This document shows positions 1 through 7,883 of a stretch of 57,095 nt of DNA, in pieces. The stretch comes from Candidatus Terasakiella magnetica. Lineage in GTDB: Bacteria; Pseudomonadota; Alphaproteobacteria; Rhodospirillales; Terasakiellaceae. Numbering within the stretch: position 1 is the stretch's first letter; each line of letters opens with the position of its first letter. The stretch is taken from the NCBI RefSeq assembly GCF_900093605.1, contig NZ_FLYE01000044.1, positions 1 through 57,095 of the forward strand. Direction: 5' to 3'. A program made the position numbers and the translations under genes. The notes under the pieces were generated by a model. That model was not told the DNA's origin. It ran no database searches and saw nothing but the letters and a program-made list of their open reading frames with translations.

Positions 1-347
1 AACCCAAAGGGAAAGTGTTGATACATTCTGACCAAGGCATTCAATATACCTGTTCTGATTGGCGTAAGTTCCTTGCCGATCACAATCTAGAAGCAAGCAT
101 GAGCCGCAGAGGTAATTGTCATGACAATGCGGTTGCTGAGAGCTTTTTCTCTTTACTGAAGACAGAACGGATTAAACGCAAAATTTATAAAACCCGCAAT
201 GAAGCTCGATCTGAGATATTTAACTATATCGAGCTATTTTACAACCCGAGCCGCCGTCACGGAAATAATGATGGGATATCCCCCGTTGAGTTTGAAAGAC
301 GGTATTTTGAGAAGCTATCAACTGTCTAACAAACTAGGGGCTTGCCA
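1..347 (+). mobile_element. Right-end remnant of an IS3-family insertion sequence
   Basis: The window opens inside an IS3-family transposase whose reading frame ends at 329. The G-rich stretch just after the stop, ending near 347 in a CA dinucleotide, could be the right terminal repeat, because IS3 elements usually end a few tens of bases after orfB with a terminal CA. The left end lies outside the window, so terminal repeats and target duplication cannot be checked. The exact right boundary is a guess. Confidence 0.55.
3..329 (+). CDS. IS3-family transposase (OrfB), C-terminal part, cut by the window edge
   Basis: This is the C-terminal end of a DDE transposase of the IS3 OrfB type (rve integrase core), which cuts and joins the insertion sequence ends. 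Counting from the GTG at 15, the second catalytic Asp (D6 in HSDQG) and the catalytic Glu (E42 in NAVAESFF) are separated by 35 residues, the classical DD35E spacing. The family-typical SMSRRGNCHDNA stretch and the RRH...SPVEFE tail follow. The frame stays open to the first bases of the window, so the N-terminal half and OrfA lie upstream. The C-terminus looks intact with a normal stop. Whether the full element is active cannot be judged from this fragment. Confidence 0.93.
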   Translation, partial: PKGKVLIHSDQGIQYTCSDWRKFLADHNLEASMSRRGNCHDNAVAESFFSLLKTERIKRKIYKTRNEARSEIFNYIELFYNPSRRHGNNDGISPVEFERRYFEKLSTV

Positions 348-477
348 GAATGATATTATGTTGGATAGAGGGAATATTCAAAATGGTATCCTAAGGGGTG
401 CTTCAACCATTTTGGAAGTAGATGAATGTACAGTTTGTCTCCTGTCGAGTTTGACAGACGCTATTGTGAGAAAGCGT

Positions 478-532
478 CAATTCTCTCTTTCTCTTAATCT
501 TATGCCAAGATGAATAGAAAAAGAGAGAATTG
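478..532. repeat. 13-bp perfect inverted repeat between the IS end and kamA
   Basis: Arms at 478-490 (CAATTCTCTCTTT) and 520-532 are perfectly complementary, separated by 29 bases. The structure lies 17 bases past the 3' end of kamA. No T-run follows on either strand, so it is not a textbook intrinsic terminator. It could still stabilise the kamA transcript end, or be a relic of a small mobile element. I see no gene in 330-549. Confidence 0.6.
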
Positions 533-549
533 CAGAGGCAGAAAAAGAT

Positions 550-1776
550 TTAGCCGACAAGGTCGACTTCTGGGAGGTCGTCTAACCAGCCGCCATTTTC
601 TGTGAGTTGATGAACCAGCATGCGCGAGGCTTCTTCATTGTGGCCTGCACGGGCATGAATTTGTTTGAGGATAAGCTTATCCTCAATGCGCCCACAAATT
701 TCCAGCTTTCCAATATCGTGACCCATAATGAATTTGAAGCGTTTGGCATAACCATCAAGACGGCGACGTGTCTCATCAATCATGTCGATACCTTCTTTTA
801 GGGGCACTTGAAAGTGGTGGCGCACTTGGGAAACAGGCATACATTGGTAAAGATAATAAGGGTTCACTCCAATGCGCAACAGGCCATTCATCAGGTCTTC
901 CAAAGCATCAGCACTATCATTCACCCCGCGTAGTAAAACGGCTTGGTTGTTGACCGTAATGCCTGCCCCGCGCAAGCGCGCAACTGCCTCAGTGGCTTGT
1001 GGCGTGATTTCTTTTACATGGTTGAAATGGGTGGGCACATAAAGTGTTTTATCCCGGTTGAAATCAGCTAAATAGTCAATCAGCTCATCTTCTAACAGGC
1101 GTGCGGGGAACACCACGGGGGCACGTGTGCCAATTCGCACGTAGTTGAGATGTTCAATATCGCGCAGTGAATCAAGCATTCTTTTAAGCACGCTTGTTTT
1201 CATCAACATGGGATCCCCCCCAGAGATAACCACATTGGTAATCTCAGGATGGGATTTGATATATTCCGCTGCACCAAGGAAGTTTTTTACCGTATGTTCA
1301 GTTGACATCCCAACAAGGCGTTTGCGGAAACAATGGCGGCAATACATGGAGCAATATTCTGTGGCGACAACGAGCGCTGTATAGTCATATTTATGTAAAA
1401 CGCCATTGCCCTTATCATGCTTGTCATCACCATAAGGATCACCCGTAGTTTCGCCCATGGAGCCCGCAACCACCAACTCATCAGAGCGCGGGATGCAGAG
1501 TTTACGGATTGGGTCGTTCTCATCGTTATTGTCAATTAGGTTGAGGTAATAGCGCGGGATGTTCATGGGGTGAGCCCCCACCACTTGGCGCAGGTCCGCT
1601 TCTTCTTTTTCGCTCAGGACAACATGCTCTTTAAGCTCGTCAATTGTGCGGATATTGTTTTGAAGCTCACGCGCCCAGTCTGAAGTGCCAAAATCTTCAT
1701 CGATGGCAGGGCTTGAGAATGTATCATTATCAATTGAGGGCGTGCTGGTTTTAGATGTAGTGGTTTCGTGTGGCAT
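550..1776 (-). CDS. KamA-family radical SAM amino acid 2,3-aminomutase
   Basis: Radical SAM, PLP-dependent enzyme of the lysine 2,3-aminomutase family, which moves an alpha-amino group to the beta carbon. The CxxxCxxC cluster motif is C142, C146 and C149 within YCSMYCRHCF. SGGDP (185-189) and LLRGVND (281-287) are also typical. At 408 residues it is KamA-sized, longer than EpmB (about 340). The canonical PGGGGK motif carrying the PLP lysine is absent: the aligned stretch reads GHDIGK, making K357 the likely PLP lysine. YQCD of true lysine mutases is YQCM (M313) here. The family is certain but the substrate is not. No kamB/ablB acetyltransferase, efp or epmA lies beside it. The ATG at 1776 opens an acidic, low-complexity N-terminus of about 40 residues. 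Confidence 0.85.
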   Translation of the reverse strand: MPHETTTSKTSTPSIDNDTFSSPAIDEDFGTSDWARELQNNIRTIDELKEHVVLSEKEEADLRQVVGAHPMNIPRYYLNLIDNNDENDPIRKLCIPRSDELVVAGSMGETTGDPYGDDKHDKGNGVLHKYDYTALVVATEYCSMYCRHCFRKRLVGMSTEHTVKNFLGAAEYIKSHPEITNVVISGGDPMLMKTSVLKRMLDSLRDIEHLNYVRIGTRAPVVFPARLLEDELIDYLADFNRDKTLYVPTHFNHVKEITPQATEAVARLRGAGITVNNQAVLLRGVNDSADALEDLMNGLLRIGVNPYYLYQCMPVSQVRHHFQVPLKEGIDMIDETRRRLDGYAKRFKFIMGHDIGKLEICGRIEDKLILKQIHARAGHNEEASRMLVHQLTENGGWLDDLPEVDLVG

Positions 1777-1831
1777 TTGAGGCTGTCCATTTTTAATAAG
1801 CTAAGCTGGGAGATATGCAAAAGGGTGCGCA

Positions 1832-1853
1832 CACGTTTACTTATGTAAGCGTG
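1832..1853. promoter_or_regulatory. Imperfect inverted repeat upstream of kamA
   Basis: CACGTTTAC (1832-1840) and GTAAGCGTG (1845-1853) match in 8 of 9 positions around a 4-base spacer, 56 bases upstream of the kamA start codon. The size and position suit a dimeric regulator site. No regulator can be assigned. Confidence 0.35.
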
Positions 1854-1892
1854 CCAATATTTTTGTTGGCAGAAGGTGCGCTTAAGCGAAGC

Positions 1893-2078
1893 CTAAATTC
1901 GAAATGGAATGAGATGTTCAGAGCACGGCATGGCATGCTGGCCTGTAAAGGCCCAGGTTGGCGGAAGTGTTCCGCACAGGCACATAGGCGTATCAAGCGC
2001 TTCTTGTCGCAAAGAGGTCTCAGCCTCTTCACTAACAAGTGTTTCAACTTCTATAATGCTGTGATTCGTATCTGACAT
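1893..2078 (-). CDS. Possible 61-residue protein with a Cys/His cluster (hypothetical)
   Basis: I do not recognise this small reading frame. It lies in the same orientation as kamA, 116 bases upstream of it. The first half is acidic. The second half carries a CxCG pair followed by GQH and a CxxH, a spacing that could bind zinc. Codon use (GAA, GAT, CTT, ACG) resembles the neighbouring genes, which favours coding. Against it, the ATG at 2078 has no clear ribosome-binding site, an in-frame ATG lies 9 bases earlier, and the other strand is also open here. It may be a small co-transcribed gene or chance. Confidence 0.3.
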   Translation of the reverse strand: MSDTNHSIIEVETLVSEEAETSLRQEALDTPMCLCGTLPPTWAFTGQHAMPCSEHLIPFRI

Positions 2079-2159
2079 ATGGCACATACAATCGCAGATA
2101 CCCGTATGAATGTCAAATTATGCCCGGCTTTATTGAAGAAAGCAGAATGAGGAATTTGT

Positions 2160-3080
2160 TTATTTCTGGGTGAGTTTCAACTGGCGTTGGCTTTTGTTAA
2201 TGTAGCTCCATGCCAGAAAGCGACTTACTTTTTGTCCTTGCGCCATGTCGATTATTTTAACATCAAGGGCTTTGGTTTTCCCTAATATTTTTTGAAGGGG
2301 TTTGAGGTTCTCTTTTTTTGAGACCAAGGTGGTAAACCACAAACATTGCTCAGAAAATTCTGAACTTTCTTCAATCATACGGGCAATAAAACCCATCTCG
2401 CCACCCGGGCACCAAAGTTCACTATTCTGTCCACCAAAGTTGAGCTTTTTGGACTGCCCATGGCCGAGGTTTTTCCACTTGCGTTTGGTGCCTTTTTGGG
2501 CGGCTTGAAGCGAGGCATGAAACGGGGGATTGCACAGGGTGAGGTGAAAGAAATCATGTGGACCAATCACACCCTTAAAAATATGCTCAGAATTCTTTTG
2601 TCGTTTAAGCTTTATGTTCAGCTTATTCAATTGGTTGATTTCTTGGGCAGCTTTAATCGCGACAGGGTCTATATCAACCCCTGTAAAATGCCAGCCATAT
2701 TCGCTTTGGCCTATAAGCGGATAGACTAAATTTGCGCCCGTGCCGATATCTAACACCTTGATATTGTGCCCACACGGGATTTTTTGATTATTATCAGCAG
2801 CCAGTAAATCCGCCAGATAATGGATATAGTCTACACGGCCGGGAATGGGCGGGCAGAGATAATTAGCTGGGATATCCCAAAAATCGACATTGTAATCTGT
2901 TTTAAGTAAGGCCCGGTTAAGTGCGCGAACAGCCTGCACATCTTGAAAATTGATGGTGGTTTGGTCCCTTGGGTTCTTTGTTGTAAAAGCCTCAAGTTCA
3001 GGTGATTTCGCGACTAAACGTGTGAAATCATACCCTTCTTTATGTTTATTGCGCGGGTGCAGTTTGGTTTTACTGTTCAT
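2160..3080 (-). CDS. rlmF: 23S rRNA (adenine(1618)-N(6))-methyltransferase RlmF
   Basis: SAM-dependent methyltransferase that modifies A1618 of 23S rRNA, a cytoplasmic ribosome-assembly enzyme. The 306-residue length matches E. coli RlmF/YbiN (308). The N-terminal LHPRNKHKEGYDF (7-19) and the CPPIPGR-DYIHYLADLL block (76-93) are RlmF hallmarks. The SAM motif DIGTGANLVYP is at 111-121 and the N6-adenine methyltransferase motif NPPF at 184-187. It is monocistronic and divergent from the binding-protein/kinase pair starting at 3256. Confidence 0.95.
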   Translation of the reverse strand: MNSKTKLHPRNKHKEGYDFTRLVAKSPELEAFTTKNPRDQTTINFQDVQAVRALNRALLKTDYNVDFWDIPANYLCPPIPGRVDYIHYLADLLAADNNQKIPCGHNIKVLDIGTGANLVYPLIGQSEYGWHFTGVDIDPVAIKAAQEINQLNKLNIKLKRQKNSEHIFKGVIGPHDFFHLTLCNPPFHASLQAAQKGTKRKWKNLGHGQSKKLNFGGQNSELWCPGGEMGFIARMIEESSEFSEQCLWFTTLVSKKENLKPLQKILGKTKALDVKIIDMAQGQKVSRFLAWSYINKSQRQLKLTQK

Positions 3081-3096
3081 GATAAGCCTTATATGA

Positions 3097-3114
3097 GTTT
3101 ACGTTCTCGTAAAC
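3097..3114. promoter_or_regulatory. Inverted repeat GTTTACG-4-CGTAAAC in the rlmF / binding-protein divergent region
   Basis: A perfect 7-bp inverted repeat with a 4-base spacer (3097-3103 / 3108-3114) lies 17 bases upstream of rlmF. The half-site GTTTACG recurs at 3193-3199, 57 bases before the binding-protein start codon. Two copies in one divergent promoter region suggest an operator, possibly for the OmpR-type regulator encoded at 6920-7621. That link is inference. Confidence 0.4.
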
Positions 3115-3255
3115 AGGTCATGGGGCAACATAGCTTACAATGGGAATGGAGGTCAAAAAAACTTCCACAAGTGATCGGTGTTTCAGATCATAGTTTACGT
3201 GGCAATATAGACCTGCAATAATCGTTTTATTGAGGAACCTTGCTGGGAAAAAAGT

Positions 3256-4278
3256 ATGTTTAGATGGTTTTTATTTGGCTTGTTTTTGAGCCTTTCTTTT
3301 ACAGCAGGTTCTCTTGGGGCCCAAGAGGTGCGACCCGCTATTATTTATGATACTGAATTGATCATGGATGGCTCTTGGAATGAAGCCATTTTAAAAGGGA
3401 TCAAGAAATTTGAAAAGCGAACAGGTGTTCCTGTAAAAATCGAAATTGCGCGCAACTATGATGAACATACGCAAAAGATGAATGATTTTGCGAAACAGGG
3501 CTATAACCCGATTTTGCTCAGTGGCAGTATTTTAACCCAGAAGAAAATCAGAAAAGCGGTGATTGATCACCCTAAAACGAGGTTTATCATTTTCAATGGG
3601 ATCTTTAATCTTCCCAACGCTTATTATTTCTCATTTTCTTATCATACCTCTTCTTTTCTGGCAGGGTATTTAAGTGCGGCAAAAACCAAGTCCGGCAAGC
3701 TTGGGTTTATTGGCGGTATGGAAATACCGACGATTAAAAATTTCCTCTGTGGCTATATTGCCGGGGCGAAATACCAAAACCCCGATATTCAGGTTGAACA
3801 TACCTATGTGGGTCATGACTCAAATGCTTGGACCCGTCCGGATCGGGCACGTGAAATTGCGCTTGAGCAAATTGAACGAGGGGCCGATGTGATTTTCTCA
3901 CCTTCAGGGGGGAGCTCTATTGGGGCTTTAAAGGCCGCCCATGAAAAATCAGTTCTGGGGGTCGGGGTTGATATGAACCAAAACCATTTATATCCCGGCA
4001 GTATTTTAACCTCTGTGATGGTGCGCGTAGATAATGCAGCCTACAGAGCCTTAATGACGGCCCATCGCAACATCTGGGGGGAGCAGAGAAAAGTTATGGG
4101 GCTTCAGGAAAAAGGTGTTGAGCTTGCATTTGATCAACATAATGAAGGGCTGATCCCCAGCGCCTTGAAAAAAGAGATCGAGCAATTGGAGTCTGATATC
4201 ATTTTGGGGAAAGTTACTGTGCCGTATTATGAAGGGGCAAAAGAATGTCTTGTGAACGGAAAAACTCTTTTTAAATGA
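3256..4278 (+). CDS. BMP/Med (PnrA)-type periplasmic binding protein, probable kinase partner
   Basis: Periplasmic ligand-binding protein of the BMP/PnrA family (type 1 periplasmic fold), whose transport members bind nucleosides. A signal peptide is evident, with a hydrophobic core at residues 3-20 and cleavage likely at LGA-QEV (22/23). The family-like opening IIYDTELIMDGSWNE is at 29-43, and the fold-core FIGGMEIP with the following GYIAGAKY lie near 152-172. No ABC permease or ATPase is nearby. The stop codon overlaps the ATG of the hybrid kinase at 4275 (ATGA), so the two are translationally coupled. This points to a sensory role presenting a ligand to the kinase, as TorT does for TorS. 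The ligand is unknown. Confidence 0.88.
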   Translation: MFRWFLFGLFLSLSFTAGSLGAQEVRPAIIYDTELIMDGSWNEAILKGIKKFEKRTGVPVKIEIARNYDEHTQKMNDFAKQGYNPILLSGSILTQKKIRKAVIDHPKTRFIIFNGIFNLPNAYYFSFSYHTSSFLAGYLSAAKTKSGKLGFIGGMEIPTIKNFLCGYIAGAKYQNPDIQVEHTYVGHDSNAWTRPDRAREIALEQIERGADVIFSPSGGSSIGALKAAHEKSVLGVGVDMNQNHLYPGSILTSVMVRVDNAAYRALMTAHRNIWGEQRKVMGLQEKGVELAFDQHNEGLIPSALKKEIEQLESDIILGKVTVPYYEGAKECLVNGKTLFK

Positions 4279-6923
4279 AACACCCGTTTTCCTCCATCGC
4301 GCTTTGGGTCTTTTTAGGATTGTTTGTATCTGTGGCTTTGCCTTTGGGCTTTGCCCAATGGTTTTTGATTGAAGACCAAAAAGAACAAGGCTACGCAAAG
4401 TTTTATCAGCAAGGTCAGGATATGGTTGATAATATCGCCTTATCCATGGTTGACCCCATCCTTACGTTTGACCCAAGTCGGGGCTCCATTGTCTTAGAAT
4501 TGCCGAAGAAAAACCCGCTCATTTCAGAAATTCAGGTTTATGACACCTTTAATGACCTGCCGTTTTTACATTACCGTGTGCCTGACCGCGAAGTGGGGAA
4601 AACACATGAATTTCATGCGATTGTGACAAGCGGATCAGGTGAGGAATTGGGCTGGGTTCGGGTTGTTTATAGTGACCATGTCTTAAGATCAGAAAATATT
4701 GAGCGTCAAAGCTTGCTTGAAACAGCGTTCATTTTGATCTCGCTCTTTTTATTATCCATCATGTTCCCCCTTCTTTATATGAAGGTGGTGCGTCCGCTGC
4801 AAAAACTAACGCAACAGGCTTCACGTTTTCGCGATAACAAGCTTGATAAGGAAGTCCAGTGGCAGGGGCATGACGAGGTTTCCACATTAGGGCAAACGCT
4901 GGAGATGGCGCGTCTGTCTATTTTGGATTTAGTCACGAAATTACAAGAAAAGAAAAAAGAAGCTGAAGAAGCCAATAATGCCAAGTCTGAGTTCCTCGCA
5001 ACCATGAGCCATGAAATTCGAACCCCCATGACCGGGGTGGTCAGTATGGCGGAACTTTTGCAAAATTCTAATTTGAATGACAGCCAGTATAAAATGGCCC
5101 AGACGATTAGAAGCTCAGCCACGCTCTTGCGTCGTATCATTGATGATATTCTTGATGTCTCAAAAGTTGAAGCCAATCAGATTGAATTAGATGTGGCTTC
5201 TTATTGCTTGCGCGACCTTTTTGAAGATGTGGCGAAAACCTTAGGGCCGGAGGCAAAAAATAAGGGGGTGAATTTTCAGATCTATATTGATCCTGCCATT
5301 CCTAATCAACTGGAATGTGACGCCATTCGTTTGCGCCAAGTTTTATTGAATCTTGCCAATAACGCCATCAAGTTTACTGGTAAGGGCGGTTGGGTGCTGA
5401 TGAGTGTCCAATTAGAGGCGTTTAGCCCTGATGGGCACGTGCGTTTGTGTTTTAATGTGCAAGATAATGGCATTGGTATTTCAAAAGAGAACCAGCCCAA
5501 ACTGTTTCAACCCTTTGCGCAGGCCGAGGCCACAACAACGCGTAAATATGGTGGGACGGGCCTTGGCCTTTATATTTGTCAGCAATTGGTCAGCTTGATG
5601 AAGGGGCAGATAAAGCTGCAAAGTGCACCGGGTAAAGGCAGTGATTTTTCTTTTCAACTCGGCTTTAAGGTAAATGAGAAAAGCCCGCTTCATGAAGATG
5701 AATGTAATGATTTTTCTGGCTTGAAATTCTTGTTAATGGCTGGAAATGCCCGACAGGAAAAAAGCTTGAACACTTATTTGGAATATTGGGGAGGCGCTGT
5801 TTCATCCCTTAAAGGGTTCTTTGAAGTGGATGCTTTTTTAAATGAGAACGAACTGGATTTTGATAGTATTATTCTTGATGAAGCTTGGCTCAATACCCAA
5901 ACGCCTGAAGCCTGTCAGGTGTTTTTCAATAAATGTACAGCCTGTGCCATACCGATTGTTTTAATTGGGGAAAAATCCCATGTATCGGCAGCAGAGGTGC
6001 CCGCCCATGTTCATTGTATTAATGAGGTGCCGTTGACGCGCAGGACATTCCTTGCGGAGTTGGGCCTGTTGGTTGAACGTTTTCAGCCCATTAGATCTAG
6101 CGCTAAGCTTGCAGATTTTTCCCAGCATCTGTCTTCTCGTGATGAGGCGGAAAAAAATGGTGAGCTTGTGCTGATTGCGGAAGATAATCTGGTTAATCAA
6201 GAGGTGTTTGCCCGTCAGTTGAACTGGTTGGGCTATTGCGTTGATGTGGTGTCAAATGGTCTTGAGGCCATAGAGAAATTGAAAGAAAATAAATACGGTA
6301 TTCTTTTTACGGATATCCACATGCCCCAATGTGACGGGTTCGAGCTCATTACACTCTTACGCGAGAATGAGGAGATAGATCAGGGGGCTTCTCTGCCTGT
6401 TTTTGCGGTGACCGCGGCAACGGCAGACTTGACGCAAAAGAAGTTTAGGGAGCTCGATGTACAGGGCTTTTTGTTAAAACCAGTTGAGCTTACAGACTTG
6501 CAAGAGGTGATGGATCAATGGTGCGCGCATCAAGCAGGTTGGGAAAATACAGGAGCGCGCCCCGCGGTCATTGCACAAAACCATGAGGTGGATGACGACA
6601 TTATTGATTTAGTCGTTCTTGAGAGCTTTTTTGGTTCTGGCAATGGGCAACTCCAGACGGTTCTGGAGTTGTTTGTCAGCAGTACAGAGCAAATCGCACA
6701 AGGTTTGGCACGGGCCTTTCGTGAAAAAGATTGTGAACAGGTGATAAGCTATAGTCACAAATTTCATTCTGCTGCTGCTAGTATTCGCTGTCAGCGCCTT
6801 GCACAGGGATGCTTACACATGGAAAAGGCTGGCCTGGCAGGGGATTGGGCAGAGGTTGAGAAACTCTTTCCCCAAGTTGAAGCAAGTTATCAAGAGGCGG
6901 TTCGCTTCATTGAGAAGCGTTAA
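4275..6923 (+). CDS. TorS-like hybrid sensor histidine kinase (HAMP, HisKA, HATPase, REC, HPt)
   Basis: Inner-membrane phosphorelay kinase of 882 residues. Order: TM1 (about 9-30), periplasmic domain (31-148), TM2 (149-169), HAMP, coiled coil, HisKA with H246 in MSHEIRTP, HATPase with DNGIG and GGTGLGL, a receiver-like region (about 483-600) lacking a clear phospho-acceptor context, a true receiver with D680 (FTDIHMP), and a C-terminal HPt with H828. In the HPt the usual HxLKG reads HKFHS, so the conserved Lys is replaced by H831. It is coupled by a 4-base overlap to the upstream binding protein. The gene also overlaps the convergent OmpR-type regulator by 4 bases, which fits a complete His-Asp-His-Asp relay. 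Confidence 0.95.
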   Translation: MKHPFSSIALWVFLGLFVSVALPLGFAQWFLIEDQKEQGYAKFYQQGQDMVDNIALSMVDPILTFDPSRGSIVLELPKKNPLISEIQVYDTFNDLPFLHYRVPDREVGKTHEFHAIVTSGSGEELGWVRVVYSDHVLRSENIERQSLLETAFILISLFLLSIMFPLLYMKVVRPLQKLTQQASRFRDNKLDKEVQWQGHDEVSTLGQTLEMARLSILDLVTKLQEKKKEAEEANNAKSEFLATMSHEIRTPMTGVVSMAELLQNSNLNDSQYKMAQTIRSSATLLRRIIDDILDVSKVEANQIELDVASYCLRDLFEDVAKTLGPEAKNKGVNFQIYIDPAIPNQLECDAIRLRQVLLNLANNAIKFTGKGGWVLMSVQLEAFSPDGHVRLCFNVQDNGIGISKENQPKLFQPFAQAEATTTRKYGGTGLGLYICQQLVSLMKGQIKLQSAPGKGSDFSFQLGFKVNEKSPLHEDECNDFSGLKFLLMAGNARQEKSLNTYLEYWGGAVSSLKGFFEVDAFLNENELDFDSIILDEAWLNTQTPEACQVFFNKCTACAIPIVLIGEKSHVSAAEVPAHVHCINEVPLTRRTFLAELGLLVERFQPIRSSAKLADFSQHLSSRDEAEKNGELVLIAEDNLVNQEVFARQLNWLGYCVDVVSNGLEAIEKLKENKYGILFTDIHMPQCDGFELITLLRENEEIDQGASLPVFAVTAATADLTQKKFRELDVQGFLLKPVELTDLQEVMDQWCAHQAGWENTGARPAVIAQNHEVDDDIIDLVVLESFFGSGNGQLQTVLELFVSSTEQIAQGLARAFREKDCEQVISYSHKFHSAAASIRCQRLAQGCLHMEKAGLAGDWAEVEKLFPQVEASYQEAVRFIEKR

Positions 6924-7621
6924 TGCAAATCCAAGCGGTAGCCAATTTCGGGAACAGATGAAATCCGGATCATGTTCAAGTCATTTTCTTTTAATTTCGC
7001 CCGCAGGCGTGAAACCAGCACATCAACAGTGCGTGGATGACCGTCTTTATTGCGCGCGACAATTTCTTGTAAAATCTCGCGACTGACATCTTGACCGATA
7101 GAGCGACTGAGCCGCTCCATTAAAATGGCCTCACCGCGGGTTAAGGAAATTTCTTCCCCCTCAGCAGTAATGAGTTTTCGATGGCCTGTATTGAGCACAA
7201 GCTGTCCAATTTGATGCCCATCAATCATGTATGTATTACGGGTTTGAGAATGGCGTAAAAGATTGTTTACACGATGGATCAGCTCATAAGGATGGAAGGG
7301 CTTGATGAGATAGTCATCTGCACCAATATTAAGCCCTTTTGCGCGGTCATCAGGTTTATGAAGGACCGAGACGATGATGATCGGTAAGTTGGGATGTAGG
7401 TCTTTCACCCAGCTGATCAGCTCCAGCCCGCAGCCATCAGGCAGCTTTAAATCCAGAACGAGCAGGTCAAAGACATGATCTTTTAAAAGCTCTTTGGTGT
7501 TTTCCACATTATAGGTGGCGGTTGTCTCATAGCCCTCGCTTGCGAGGATGTTTTCATTGAGATAGCGTGCCACTTCTTCATCTTCGAGGATTAAGATCTT
7601 GTTTTTTTTATCATTTGGCAT
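6920..7621 (-). CDS. OmpR/PhoB-family response regulator (probable TorR-like partner)
   Basis: DNA-binding response regulator of 233 residues. The receiver domain carries the acidic pocket LEDEE (12-16) and phospho-acceptor D57 in LVLDLKLPDG. A K in IKPFHPYE closes the receiver. The C-terminal winged helix (about 135-230) has the family-typical LTRGEAILMERL and VDVLVSRLRAKL stretches. I chose the ATG at 7621: the receiver begins normally there and a G-rich stretch precedes it, whereas the upstream ATG at 7648 has no ribosome-binding site. It is convergent with the hybrid kinase, overlapping its stop by 4 bases, so it is the obvious final acceptor of that relay. Confidence 0.93.
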   Translation of the reverse strand: MPNDKKNKILILEDEEVARYLNENILASEGYETTATYNVENTKELLKDHVFDLLVLDLKLPDGCGLELISWVKDLHPNLPIIIVSVLHKPDDRAKGLNIGADDYLIKPFHPYELIHRVNNLLRHSQTRNTYMIDGHQIGQLVLNTGHRKLITAEGEEISLTRGEAILMERLSRSIGQDVSREILQEIVARNKDGHPRTVDVLVSRLRAKLKENDLNMIRISSVPEIGYRLDLH

Positions 7622-7883
7622 GTGCCTTGAGCCCCCTAGTTTGCGCAATACTTAGACAGGTGTGTCCCGAGAACCTGATTTAAGTCGGCAAATTAGATAT
7701 TAATACAGTATAGCGTGAAAAGCTTCTGGCAAAATGTCATGTAGGTTTTTTTATTGCTCATGTTTACATCGTGTTAATATCAGTTTCTTTGTAAATTCCA
7801 CTGAAATGCACGAATTTGCATAAACCATTTGGTATCTAAATGATTTAAGGCAATAATCGCTTTGTATAAGGAATAGAGGTCAG

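Larger units (their letters stand above)
1777..2159. other. 383-bp spacer between kamA and rlmF
   Basis: The spacer holds a possible small minus-strand gene (1893-2078, listed separately) and, nearer to kamA, two symmetric elements: the palindrome GTGCGCAC at 1825-1832 and the imperfect inverted repeat CACGTTTAC / GTAAGCGTG at 1832-1853. These lie about 50-80 bases upstream of the kamA start on the transcribed side, where an operator would be expected. No convincing sigma-70 promoter was identified. Confidence 0.4.

Noticed and set aside
478-532. Inverted repeat as an intrinsic terminator of kamA
   Set aside because: No T-run follows the stem on the minus strand, and the loop is 29 bases, so it is recorded only as a repeat.
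1815-2075. 86-residue plus-strand frame in the kamA-rlmF spacer
   Set aside because: No ribosome-binding site and an unlikely mix of residues; the opposite-strand frame at 1893-2078 has better codon use and orientation.
4051-4398. 115-residue minus-strand frame at the binding protein/kinase junction
   Set aside because: Antisense to two convincingly coding, translationally coupled genes.
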